A stretch of DNA of 29,553 nt, taken from contig CAZCOE010000088.1 of assembly GCA_964500525.1 (NCBI GenBank), positions 1-29,553 of the forward strand, in the 5' to 3' direction. Source of the stretch: RGIG7378 sp964500525 (lineage in GTDB: Bacteria > Bacillota > Clostridia > RGIG7378). The translations under genes were made by a program, and so were the position numbers. Below the pieces are notes generated by a model, which was not told the origin of the DNA, did not search any database, and saw only the letters and a list, made by a program, of their open reading frames with translations. This document shows positions 7,731 through 14,829 of this stretch, piece after piece; position 1 is the stretch's first letter, and the number at the start of each line of letters is the position of its first letter.

Positions 7731-9518
7731 ATGAAGAGGTTGTGGAGGCCACTTATTGTGGCTGCGCTGTTATTGTCTTGTCTGCTTTCTGTGGGCCTTT
7801 CCCAGGAGGCAGATGGCGCCGCTGCTGTGGAGGAATACATATACAATCAGCTAATTGCCCACAGCGCCACCGTCGACGTGTCCTCCTACCACGTCTCCAC
7901 TAAACAGATCAAGGATATATATCTGTCTGTATACTATTCTCACCCTGAACTGTTTTTCTGTACCAATGGATATTCCTACGGATATTCCGGCAGCACAGTT
8001 ACCAGTGTGACTCCCAGCTATACCATGGACAAGGCCAGGCAGAATGCAGCCATGGTGGAGTACAAGAGTATGGTTAAGGATATTGTTGCCGCAATGCCAT
8101 CGGGATTGTCCGAGGTTGACAAGGTAGTATGGTTCCACGAATACCTGTTGACCGGCTACACCTATGACTATTCATTTACCAATTACGACTCCTATTCTTT
8201 CCTGAAACACAAGACAGGTGTATGCGAGGCCTATGCCTTGACCTTTATGGCGCTATTGCAGGATCAGGGTATTGAGTGTGTTTACCGATATAGCAATGCA
8301 GCAAATCATGCCTGGATTGCAGTGGAGCTGGATGGCGAAATGTACAACGTGGACCCCACCTGGGACGATCCCTCATACCACGCCACAGACGACAGCCGCA
8401 AATATACTTACCTTGAGGGGAAGCATAGCTATCTGCTGGTAAGTGACGCAGCCATGCTGGCCGCAGATGGGAACAACAAGCGCAGCGATGCTGCCTGCCA
8501 CGGACACAGTATACAGTGCGATTTCCCCAAGTACGATAAGGCATTCTGGAAGGACGCTGCAGGATACATGTCATATCTGGGCGGCAAGTGGTATTACGTA
8601 AACAGCGACGTTAATGGAGACACGGCCCTGGTTGAGTGCTCTGTGTCCTCGGGACCCATCAGGACACTGTCGATTTTTACAGAGTATTGGAGACCTGCAG
8701 ACAGGCCTGGTGGCCATTATAATGGTACCTATGCTGGAATTGGCGTGTATAACAACAAGCTGTACGTAACCGGCCCCAAGGGCATCTACATATACGATTT
8801 TGGGTCCCAAGGTATGCAGCAGGTCTATAGCTATACCGGCACCAATCAGATATATGGGGCTAAGATTCTGCCCGGCTCAAAATATATGACGATATATATT
8901 GATGACCAGCCATATACATCCACATACACTACAGAACAAGTGGACCTGAGCCGGCTGACTGCTGTAATACCTACTCCTGCTCCCACAGTGACACCTGTGC
9001 CTACACCTACAGCCAAGCCAACAGCCAAGCCAACTGCTGAGCCTACAGCTGCTCCCTCCGCCGGGCCTGTGGCCACACCTACAGCTGATCCTGTGTCCAC
9101 ACCCACAGCCACACCTGCGGATGTCCCTGTGTCCACCTCCACGGCTGCCCCTGTGGCAAGCCATGTGCCCACGGAGAACCCCGGTGTCACAGCCACCCCG
9201 GTCGCAACAGTGCCGCCTCAGGTGACTGTAACCCCCGGTGCAACAACCCAGCCGGAGTCAACGACTCCCGCCCCAACAGCTGCAGCAGATAGTACAGCCA
9301 CACCGGCTCCAACGGATGAGCCTGCTGTGGACCGGCCACCTGCTGCCGGGACGCCGGAGCCTGCAGAGCCAACGGATAGGGGGGATAAGGAGGCAGATGC
9401 CCCTGGGGCAGATAATTCCACACTGATTATTGTGGTTGTGGTAATAGGCGTTTCTGTATTTGCAGTGGCAGCAGTACTGGTTTTTGTGAAGTCCAAGGGC
9501 ATTAGCAGACAAAAATAG
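7731..9518 (+). CDS. Secreted, membrane-anchored transglutaminase-like protein
   Basis: Extracellular protein of 595 aa. Residues 1-24 form a signal peptide (basic MKRLWR, then a hydrophobic core). A transglutaminase-like cysteine protease fold follows, with the catalytic triad Cys165 (KTGVCEAYAL), His193 (NHAWIAVELDG) and Asp208 (YNVDPTWDDP). Residues about 270-410 look like a beta-rich region with repeated Tyr/Gly strands. A Pro/Thr/Ala-rich linker spans about 412-560, and a hydrophobic segment at 564-587 followed by KSKGISRQK anchors the C-terminus. The enzyme domain would be displayed outside the cell on a flexible stalk and could cleave or cross-link proteins, or act on peptidoglycan; the target is unknown. 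No strong ribosome binding site precedes ATG 7731, only a purine-rich AGAAAGAA, so expression may be modest. Confidence 0.85.
   Translation: MKRLWRPLIVAALLLSCLLSVGLSQEADGAAAVEEYIYNQLIAHSATVDVSSYHVSTKQIKDIYLSVYYSHPELFFCTNGYSYGYSGSTVTSVTPSYTMDKARQNAAMVEYKSMVKDIVAAMPSGLSEVDKVVWFHEYLLTGYTYDYSFTNYDSYSFLKHKTGVCEAYALTFMALLQDQGIECVYRYSNAANHAWIAVELDGEMYNVDPTWDDPSYHATDDSRKYTYLEGKHSYLLVSDAAMLAADGNNKRSDAACHGHSIQCDFPKYDKAFWKDAAGYMSYLGGKWYYVNSDVNGDTALVECSVSSGPIRTLSIFTEYWRPADRPGGHYNGTYAGIGVYNNKLYVTGPKGIYIYDFGSQGMQQVYSYTGTNQIYGAKILPGSKYMTIYIDDQPYTSTYTTEQVDLSRLTAVIPTPAPTVTPVPTPTAKPTAKPTAEPTAAPSAGPVATPTADPVSTPTATPADVPVSTSTAAPVASHVPTENPGVTATPVATVPPQVTVTPGATTQPESTTPAPTAAADSTATPAPTDEPAVDRPPAAGTPEPAEPTDRGDKEADAPGADNSTLIIVVVVIGVSVFAVAAVLVFVKSKGISRQK
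8964..9410 (+). repeat. Low-complexity Pro/Thr/Ala-coding tract
   Basis: This in-gene tract encodes the stalk of the transglutaminase-like protein. It is built of degenerate units such as CCAACAGCCAAG and CCTACAGCT, coding for PTAK, PTAE and PTAAP-type motifs. Its length is likely to vary between strains by slippage or recombination. Confidence 0.8.
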
Positions 9519-9630
9519 TCGTCTTAGGCATAACAGGAAACACACACCGTAGTGTAAATTGTACTACTGTGAAAATTGCCTAAAAACAGCAGAAAAGTTT
9601 GCGACTTTTTCTACAAAAATTCATTAATAT

Positions 9631-9675
9631 TCCCTCGGTGAATGGTTGCATTCCCGAGGGATTTGTATTATTATT
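9631..9675 (+). terminator. Terminator-like hairpin between the transglutaminase-like gene and rpsJ
   Basis: TCCCTCGG (9631-9638) pairs perfectly with CCGAGGGA (9654-9661). After a single bulged T, GAATG (9640-9644) pairs with CATTC (9649-9653) around the loop GTTG. The 13-pair stem is followed by the T-rich TTTGTATTATTATT, which is less pure than a classical T run. It would stop read-through into the ribosomal cluster. Confidence 0.55.
9646..9674 (+). promoter_or_regulatory. Candidate promoter of the S10 ribosomal operon
   Basis: TTGCAT at 9646-9651 and TATTAT at 9669-9674 are 17 bases apart; the -35 lies inside the 3' half of the terminator-like hairpin. It predicts a start near 9681 and a leader of about 285 bases before rpsJ. 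A second option is TTGCGA at 9599-9604 with ATTAAT at 9623-9628. Neither is a strong match. Confidence 0.35.
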
Positions 9676-9680
9676 ACAAA

Positions 9681-9964
9681 GCTTGCGCATTAAGGCGCAT
9701 TAGATCGTAACGATGATGTGTGAGATTGCAGCTAAATGCTGGTAACTCATACGGAGAATGTCCGGTTCATCGAAACAGGGCGACAAGAACTGTAGTATTT
9801 CTGCGAAGCAGTTGTGTGTCAACCCAGTGGGAGACTCTGGGGTCGGCTGAGGCCGGTCTTGGGAGTCGAGAGATCTGGGTTTTTGTATGAAAGCCGATGA
9901 TACACACGGCCCAGTGGAAGTTCCGGTTAATTGTCGAGAACAGTTAATCTAGGAGGTTAGAAAA
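9681..9964 (+). promoter_or_regulatory. Structured leader RNA upstream of rpsJ
   Basis: This long non-coding leader has several stacked helices. First, a compact three-way junction: CGATGA (9711-9716) with TCATCG (9767-9772), closing TGTGAG/CTCATA (9719-9724/9746-9751, capped by CAGC/GCTG) and CGGA/TCCG (9752-9755/9761-9764). Then GTTGTGTGT (9811-9819) can pair with ACACACGGC (9902-9910), enclosing ACCCAG/CTGGGT (9822-9827/9875-9880) followed by a T run, with GACTC/GAGTC and CGGC/GCCG nested inside. AACTG/CAGTT (9788-9792/9809-9813) competes with the long helix. I do not recognise a known riboswitch. Its place suggests control of the S10 operon, perhaps by a ribosomal protein. Confidence 0.55.
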
Positions 9965-10279
9965 ATGGCAAAGACCGAGAAGGTAAGGATCAGATTAAAG
10001 GCATTTGATCACGCAGTATTGGATGAGAGCGCAGCTAAGATTGTTGAGTCTGCCAAGAGAAACGGCGCAAGGGTTTCCGGACCTATTCCGCTGCCTACAG
10101 AGAAGGAGATTATCACAATCCTGAGAGCTCCCCACAAGTACAAGGACTCCCGTGAGCAGTTCGAGATCAGGACTCACAAGAGAGTCATCGACATTCTCGA
10201 CCCCAACCCCAAGGCAATTGATGCTCTCATGAAGATCGAGCTGCCTGCAGGTGTTGAGATTGAGATCAAGGTCGGATAA
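9965..10279 (+). CDS. rpsJ: 30S ribosomal protein S10
   Basis: Full-length S10 (104 aa), part of the head of the small subunit and also, as NusE, a partner of NusB in transcription antitermination. KVRIRLKAFDHAVLDESAAKIVE at the N-terminus and the THKRVIDI segment are characteristic. AGGAGG at 9951-9956 gives a clear start. It is the first gene of the ribosomal cluster and is preceded by a 446-base gap with RNA structure, not by tuf as in many bacteria. The 135-base gap after it is much wider than the others in the cluster and holds two strong hairpins, so S10 may be expressed differently from the genes that follow. Confidence 0.98.
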   Translation: MAKTEKVRIRLKAFDHAVLDESAAKIVESAKRNGARVSGPIPLPTEKEIITILRAPHKYKDSREQFEIRTHKRVIDILDPNPKAIDALMKIELPAGVEIEIKVG

Positions 10280-10321
10280 TCAAGTCAATTTACTTTCGGC
10301 CCCGGTCGGGAGTATTTACTA

Positions 10322-10390
10322 GGAACAGACCCGGACAATCTGTTCCCGGTCATGTTCATCTGGATGGGCCTCAGGGTTACACAGATGAAC
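10322..10390 (+). promoter_or_regulatory. Two perfect hairpins between rpsJ and rplC
   Basis: GGAACAGA (10322-10329) pairs with TCTGTTCC (10339-10346) around a nine-base loop. GTTCATCTG (10354-10362) pairs with CAGATGAAC (10382-10390) around a 19-base loop. Neither is followed by a T run, so they are not ordinary terminators. The second ends 11 bases before the rplC ribosome binding site, a good position for translational control or RNA processing. Confidence 0.6.
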
Positions 10391-10414
10391 CAATAACCAA
10401 GAGGAGGTAATCAC

Positions 10415-11050
10415 ATGAAATCAATGATTTTAGGAACTAAGATCGGAATGACACAGATCTTCGATAACAGTGGTCTGTCCATCCCGGTAACGGTCGTTAA
10501 GTCCGGACCGTGCACTGTTGTCCAGGTTAAGACAACAGAGAAGGACGGCTATGATGCCGTTAAGGTAGGTTATGGGGAGTGCAAGGTTAAGTCACTCAAC
10601 AAGCCTGACATGGGTCAGTTCAAGAAGAACGACCTGACAGCTACCAAGTATCTTCGCGAGCTCAAATTGGACGATTGCTCCAAGTACAGCTGCGGCGATG
10701 TTATCAAGGTAGAGGACATGTTCAATAACGGAGACAAGGTTGACGTTACAGGAACATCCAAGGGTAAGGGCTATCAGGGCACAGTTAAGCGCTATGGTAT
10801 GCACATCGGACCTAAGGCTCACGGTTCCAAGTACCACAGAGGCGTAGGTTCCATGGGACCTACAACCACTCCCGGTAAGGTTTCCAAGGGCAAGCGTATG
10901 CCTGGCCGTATGGGCGGCAAGCGCTCCACAATCCTGAACCTGGATGTTGTTAAGGTTGATGCAGAGAGAGGCTTGCTCCTTATCAGAGGCGCAGTTCCCG
11001 GAGCAAAGGGTAGTCTCCTGGTCATCAGAAATGCTGTAAAGGCAAACTGA
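10415..11050 (+). CDS. rplC: 50S ribosomal protein L3
   Basis: L3 (211 aa, normal length) is an early assembly protein that binds 23S rRNA near the peptidyl transferase centre. The N-terminal GTKIGMTQIF and the central loop region with HGSKYHRGVGSMGPTTTPG and KGKRMPGRMGG are diagnostic; that loop reaches the active site. AGGAGG at 10402-10407 precedes ATG 10415. The start lies just downstream of two hairpins in the unusually long gap after rpsJ, so its translation could be regulated there. It is followed by rplD after 19 bases. Confidence 0.98.
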   Translation: MKSMILGTKIGMTQIFDNSGLSIPVTVVKSGPCTVVQVKTTEKDGYDAVKVGYGECKVKSLNKPDMGQFKKNDLTATKYLRELKLDDCSKYSCGDVIKVEDMFNNGDKVDVTGTSKGKGYQGTVKRYGMHIGPKAHGSKYHRGVGSMGPTTTPGKVSKGKRMPGRMGGKRSTILNLDVVKVDAERGLLLIRGAVPGAKGSLLVIRNAVKAN

Positions 11051-11069
11051 TAGTGGAGGAGGAAAGAAA

Positions 11070-11693
11070 ATGCCAAACGTAAAAGTATTGAATATCAAAG
11101 GCGAGACCGTTGGCGAGGTTGAGCTCTCCGCAGAGATCTTCGATATCGAAGTTAACACGGAGGCCATGCACAGAGTGGTTGTAAACATTCTGGCCAACGA
11201 TAGACAGGGAACACAGTCTGCACTCACCAGAGCAGAGGTAAGCGGCGGTGGACGCAAGCCCTACAGACAGAAGGGCACAGGCCGTGCAAGACAGGGAAGC
11301 ACAAGAGCTCCTCAGTTCAGACATGGCGGAACAGTTTTCGCACCCAAGCCAAGAGATTACTCCTTCACTCTTAACAAGAAGGAGAAGAGACTTGCTATGA
11401 AGTCCGTCCTTACAGACAAGTGCCGCAACTCCCAGATCATTGTTCTTGAGTCCCTCGTACTTGACGAGATCAAGACCAAGGCCATGGTAGAGGTTCTGAA
11501 CAACATCGGCGCAGGCCAGAGTGCAATCCTGGTTATGGCTGAGAAGAACGAGAACGTGGTTAAGTCCGCAAGGAATATCCCCGGAGTTAAGACAGCTCTT
11601 GTAAACACCATCAACGTATATGACCTGCTCAAGTACGACAACATGGTAATTACACTGGATGCCCTTAACAAGGTTCAGGAGGTATACAGATAA
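11070..11693 (+). CDS. rplD: 50S ribosomal protein L4
   Basis: L4 (207 aa) binds 23S rRNA and lines the peptide exit tunnel. The loop with GGGRKPYRQKGTGRARQGS followed by RAPQFRHGG is the tunnel extension, where macrolide-resistance mutations are found in other bacteria; no obvious change is visible here. In E. coli, L4 also represses the S10 operon through its leader, so it is the first candidate ligand for the structured RNAs near rpsJ, though that mechanism has not been shown for Clostridia. The stop codon overlaps the rplW start by one base. Confidence 0.98.
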   Translation: MPNVKVLNIKGETVGEVELSAEIFDIEVNTEAMHRVVVNILANDRQGTQSALTRAEVSGGGRKPYRQKGTGRARQGSTRAPQFRHGGTVFAPKPRDYSFTLNKKEKRLAMKSVLTDKCRNSQIIVLESLVLDEIKTKAMVEVLNNIGAGQSAILVMAEKNENVVKSARNIPGVKTALVNTINVYDLLKYDNMVITLDALNKVQEVYR

Positions 11694-12040
11694 TGTACGA
11701 AGATATCATTATTAGACCCTATATCACAGAGAAGAGCAACGAGGCTATTGCAGCCGGCAAATACACCTTTGTAGTAGCCAAGAAGGCAACCAAGGTTGAT
11801 ATCGAGAATGCTGTTGAGAAGCTCTTTGGAGTAAAGGTTGTCTCTGTTTCCACACAGAACTACAACGGCAAGCCCAAGAGAGTTCAGGGCTACAGCGGCT
11901 ACAGAGCTGATTGGAAAAAGGCCATTGTTACCATTGATCTGGATCCTCAGCAGGAGAAATACATTGGCAAAGATGGCAAGGCTGTAACCGTAAACAAGAA
12001 GTACAAAACCTCTATTGAAGAGTTCGGCGCAACAGTCTAA
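11693..12040 (+). CDS. rplW: 50S ribosomal protein L23
   Basis: L23 (115 aa) sits at the exit of the peptide tunnel and docks trigger factor and SRP. The start IIRPYITEKSNEAIAAGKYTF is typical, as is VEKLFGVKVVSVST. The length is slightly above the usual 95-100 aa because of a longer C-terminal half. ATG 11693 overlaps the rplD TAA by one base, with AGGAGG at 11677-11682 inside rplD, so the two are translationally coupled. Confidence 0.97.
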   Translation: MYEDIIIRPYITEKSNEAIAAGKYTFVVAKKATKVDIENAVEKLFGVKVVSVSTQNYNGKPKRVQGYSGYRADWKKAIVTIDLDPQQEKYIGKDGKAVTVNKKYKTSIEEFGATV

Positions 12041-12059
12041 GTGAAGGAGAGTGAATTAA

Positions 12060-12887
12060 ATGGCTATTAAGTATTATAAACCTACTACTCCGTCAAGACG
12101 TGGCATGTCAGTTTCCACATTTGAGGAAATCACAAAGACTAAGCCCGAGAAGTCCTTGACAGAGTCTCTTTCCAAGTCCGGCGGACGTAATGTATACGGC
12201 AGGATCACATCCTGGAACGTTGGCGGCGGAAACAAGAGAAAGTACAGAATTATCGACTTCAAGAGAAATAAGCTTGATGTTCCTGCCAAGGTTGCAGCCA
12301 TCGAGTACGATCCCAACAGAACATGCCGTATAGCTCTCCTTAACTATGCAGATGGTGAGAAGAGATATATCCTGGCTCCTCAGGGACTCAAAGTCGGCGA
12401 TGCAGTTATCTCTGCTGAAGCAGCTGACATCAAGCCCGGCAATGCAATGAAGCTGGCCAACATTCCCGTAGGTACCATGGTTCACAACATTGAACTGGCA
12501 GTTGGCAACGGCGGACAGATGGCAAGAGCAGCCGGTGCATATGCACAGCTCATGGGCAAGGAAGGCAAATATGCCCTTCTGAGACTTCCCTCCGGTGAGG
12601 TCAGAATGGTCCCCATCAACTGCATGGCAACAATCGGTGTTGTGGGCAACGAGGACCAGATTAACATCTCATTGGGTAAGGCCGGCAAGTCCCGCTACCT
12701 GGGAGTTAAGCCTCACGTTCGCGGTGTTGTTAAGAACCCCTGCGATCACCCTCATGGTGGTGGTGAAGGCAAGTCTCCCGTAGGTCTTCCCGGACCTGTT
12801 ACTCCCTGGGGTAAGCCTACTCTGGGCAAGAAGACCCGCAAGCACAACAAGGCCAGCAACAAGCTGATTGTTAAGAGACGCAAGTAG
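12060..12887 (+). CDS. rplB: 50S ribosomal protein L2
   Basis: L2 (275 aa, normal length) is a core large-subunit protein needed for subunit joining and peptidyl transferase activity. The C-terminal segment with HPHGGGEGKSPVGLPGPV followed by TPWGKPTLGKKTRK carries the conserved His near the active site. The N-terminal YKPTTPSRRGMSVSTFEEIT is also typical. It follows rplW after 19 bases and precedes rpsS by 16, in the standard order. Confidence 0.98.
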   Translation: MAIKYYKPTTPSRRGMSVSTFEEITKTKPEKSLTESLSKSGGRNVYGRITSWNVGGGNKRKYRIIDFKRNKLDVPAKVAAIEYDPNRTCRIALLNYADGEKRYILAPQGLKVGDAVISAEAADIKPGNAMKLANIPVGTMVHNIELAVGNGGQMARAAGAYAQLMGKEGKYALLRLPSGEVRMVPINCMATIGVVGNEDQINISLGKAGKSRYLGVKPHVRGVVKNPCDHPHGGGEGKSPVGLPGPVTPWGKPTLGKKTRKHNKASNKLIVKRRK

Positions 12888-12903
12888 GCCATAGGAGGAT
12901 ATA

Positions 12904-13185
12904 ATGAGTAGATCAATTAAGAAAGGCCCTTACGTTGAGGCCAAGTTGTATAACAGAATTGTTGCCATGAACAAGGCTAACGATCGCAAGGTGATCAAGA
13001 CCTGGTCCAGATCTTCTACCATCTTCCCCGAGATGGTCGGCAACACAATCGCAGTTTACGACGGGAGAAGACATGTTCCGGTGTACGTAACCGAGGATAT
13101 GGTTGGACACAAGCTGGGTGAATTTGCTCCTACCCGCACTTTCAAGGGCCACAAGGCTTCTGAGAAGTCGTCATCCGTCAGGTAA
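12904..13185 (+). CDS. rpsS: 30S ribosomal protein S19
   Basis: S19 (93 aa, normal length) lies in the head of the small subunit, binds 16S rRNA with S13 and touches the A-site tRNA region. The motifs SRSIKKGPYVE at the start and GHKLGEFAPTRTFKGH near the end identify it. AGGAGG at 12894-12899 precedes the start. It lies in standard order between rplB and rplV. Confidence 0.98.
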   Translation: MSRSIKKGPYVEAKLYNRIVAMNKANDRKVIKTWSRSSTIFPEMVGNTIAVYDGRRHVPVYVTEDMVGHKLGEFAPTRTFKGHKASEKSSSVR

Positions 13186-13206
13186 TCGAGGAAGGAGAAA
13201 ATAATA

Positions 13207-13707
13207 ATGGAAAGAAAAGTTATGTCAAAAGACGAGGTTCTTGCCAGAAAGGACGAATTGCTCGCCCTCTACAGCGGAACTCACAGACAGCATAATAAGC
13301 CTGTCACTTTGGCAAAGAAAGAGCGCAAGTATCTCGGTATCGGCAAGGACCGTGGTGTGGCAACTCTTAAGGCCGGAGCAATGGGTGGCAGCAAGAACGC
13401 AAGATTCTCTCCCCTCAAGGTGAGACAGGAGCTGGACCTGATTCGGGGCAAGGACCTGGAAGAGGCACTGGCCATCGTGAAGTTCACTCCCAGAGGAGCA
13501 TCCAGAACCATTTACAAGCTGCTCAAGTCCGCAGAGGCCAACGCAGTCAACAACAATGGACTCAACAAGGATCAGCTCTATGTTGCAGAGGCATATGCCG
13601 ACAATGGTCCTATCATGAAGAGAATCATGGCTAGAGCCAGAGGAAGCGCTGACAGAATCGACAAGAGAACAACAAATATCACAGTTGTTCTTAAAGAGAG
13701 AAAGTAG
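13207..13707 (+). CDS. rplV: 50S ribosomal protein L22 with long N-terminal extension
   Basis: L22 lines the peptide exit tunnel. The normal L22 core (about 108 aa) starts near Met59 with KNARFSPLKVRQELDLIRGK and continues to the tunnel hairpin RRGSADRID-like segment (ARGSADRIDKRTTNITVVL). Ahead of it is a basic 58-residue extension with GTHRQHNKPVTLAKKERKY and LGIGKDRG, which I do not recognise in ordinary L22. The extension is well supported as coding: AGGAGA at 13193-13198 is well placed before ATG 13207 and the spacing after rpsS is normal. ATG 13381, at the usual L22 start, has only a poorly spaced GGAG, but internal initiation cannot be excluded. The extra part would lie on the ribosome surface or along the tunnel. 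Confidence 0.93.
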   Translation: MERKVMSKDEVLARKDELLALYSGTHRQHNKPVTLAKKERKYLGIGKDRGVATLKAGAMGGSKNARFSPLKVRQELDLIRGKDLEEALAIVKFTPRGASRTIYKLLKSAEANAVNNNGLNKDQLYVAEAYADNGPIMKRIMARARGSADRIDKRTTNITVVLKERK

Positions 13708-13717
13708 GGAGGTTATT

Positions 13718-14395
13718 ATGGGACAGAAAGTTAATCCCCACGGACTGAGAGTCGGCGTTATCCATGATTGGAGCACCAAGTGGTACGCAGACAAAAATGA
13801 CTTCAGCAAGTTTCTTGTTGAGGACTACAAAATCAGAAAATTCCTGAAGAAAAAGCTTTACTCAGCTTCCGTTTCCGGAATCGATATTGAGAGAACTGCA
13901 AGCAAGGTTAACATTATTGTTAAGACAGCAAAGCCCGGTATCATCATCGGCAAGAACGGTGCAGGCATTGCAGAGATCAAGAATGCAGTTGTTAAGCTTA
14001 TCAACAGACCTGCAGAACAGGTAAACCTCAATGTTTCTGAAATCAAGTCTCCTGACCTGGACGCACAGCTCTGTGCTGAGAACATTGCTCAGCAGCTGGA
14101 GAAGAGAACATCCTTCAGAAGAGCCATGAAGCAGGTTATGGGCAGAGCCATGAGATTCGGAGCAAAGGGTATCAAGGCCACTTGCGGCGGCAGACTTGGC
14201 GGAGCTGAAATTGCCAGGTCCGAGAGCTACCACGAGGGTACAATTCCTCTGCAGACACTGAGAGCTGACATTGACTATGGTTTTGCTGAGGCAAACACCA
14301 CAGCCGGCAGAATCGGCGTTAAGGTCTGGATCTACAAGGGCGAAGTCCTTCCCGGCGCTGCAAAGCGCACAAAGAACGAAGGAGGTAAGCGCTAA
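13718..14395 (+). CDS. rpsC: 30S ribosomal protein S3
   Basis: S3 (225 aa) forms part of the mRNA entry channel and helicase of the small subunit. The start MGQKVNPHGLRVGVIHDW is characteristic, and the KH domain with IIIGKNGAGIAEIKN is intact. I chose ATG 13718, preceded by GGGAGG at 13707-13712; an in-frame TTG 33 bases upstream lies inside rplV and is not used. The TAA overlaps the rplP ATG by one base. The C-terminal tail beyond the second domain is short and basic. Confidence 0.98.
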   Translation: MGQKVNPHGLRVGVIHDWSTKWYADKNDFSKFLVEDYKIRKFLKKKLYSASVSGIDIERTASKVNIIVKTAKPGIIIGKNGAGIAEIKNAVVKLINRPAEQVNLNVSEIKSPDLDAQLCAENIAQQLEKRTSFRRAMKQVMGRAMRFGAKGIKATCGGRLGGAEIARSESYHEGTIPLQTLRADIDYGFAEANTTAGRIGVKVWIYKGEVLPGAAKRTKNEGGKR

Positions 14396-14829
14396 TGTTG
14401 ATGCCTAAGAGAGTCAAGAGAAGAAAAGTTCAGCGTGGCAGAATGAAGGGTGCTGCATCCAGAGGCAACACAATTACCTACGGCCAGTACGGCCTGGTAG
14501 CCCTTGAGCCCGCTTGGGTTACAAGCAACCAGATTGAGGCAGCCCGTATTGCGATGACTCGTTTCATTAAGAGAGGCGGCAACGTCTGGATTAAGATTTT
14601 CCCTGACAAGCCGGTTACACAGAAGCCTGCTGAGACCCGTATGGGTTCCGGTAAAGGATCTCCTGAGTACTGGGTAGCAGTTGTTAAGCCAGGCAGAATT
14701 ATGTTCGAGATCGGCGACGTTGACGAGGCTACTGCCAGAGAGGCACTTAGACTCGCATCCCACAAGCTTCCCCTCAAGTGTAAGTTTGTAAAGCGTGAAG
14801 AAATGGATGGTGGCGCAGATGAAAATTAA
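14395..14829 (+). CDS. rplP: 50S ribosomal protein L16
   Basis: L16 (144 aa, normal length) binds 23S rRNA close to the A site and the 5S rRNA arm. MLMPKRVKRRKVQRGRMKG at the start and RMGSGKGSPEYWVAVVKPG in the middle are diagnostic. ATG 14395 overlaps the rpsC stop by one base, with GGAGG in the end of rpsC, and the 3' end overlaps rpmC by 11 bases. These overlaps tie S3, L16 and L29 translation together. Confidence 0.98.
   Translation: MLMPKRVKRRKVQRGRMKGAASRGNTITYGQYGLVALEPAWVTSNQIEAARIAMTRFIKRGGNVWIKIFPDKPVTQKPAETRMGSGKGSPEYWVAVVKPGRIMFEIGDVDEATAREALRLASHKLPLKCKFVKREEMDGGADEN

Larger units (their letters stand above)
9519..9675 (+). other. Intergenic 3' region with nested inverted repeats and terminator
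   Basis: This stretch has no convincing gene. TTAGGC at 9524-9529 can pair with GCCTAA at 9578-9583, enclosing GTAGT (9549-9553) and ACTAC (9563-9567). Downstream is the terminator-like hairpin listed separately. It most likely forms the 3' end of the transglutaminase-like transcript. Confidence 0.5.

Noticed and set aside
8846..9196. Minus-strand frame rich in Gly/Val/Ala repeats
   Set aside because: Reverse reading of the Pro/Thr linker of the transglutaminase-like protein.
9713..9745. Ten-codon ORF (MMCEIAAKCW) in the rpsJ leader
   Set aside because: No ribosome binding site, and the bases are explained by paired RNA helices.
9887..9952. 21-codon ORF in the rpsJ leader whose TAG overlaps the rpsJ ribosome binding site
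   Set aside because: Tempting as a coupled leader peptide, but there is no good ribosome binding site before ATG 9887 and it lies across the proposed RNA pairing at 9902-9910.
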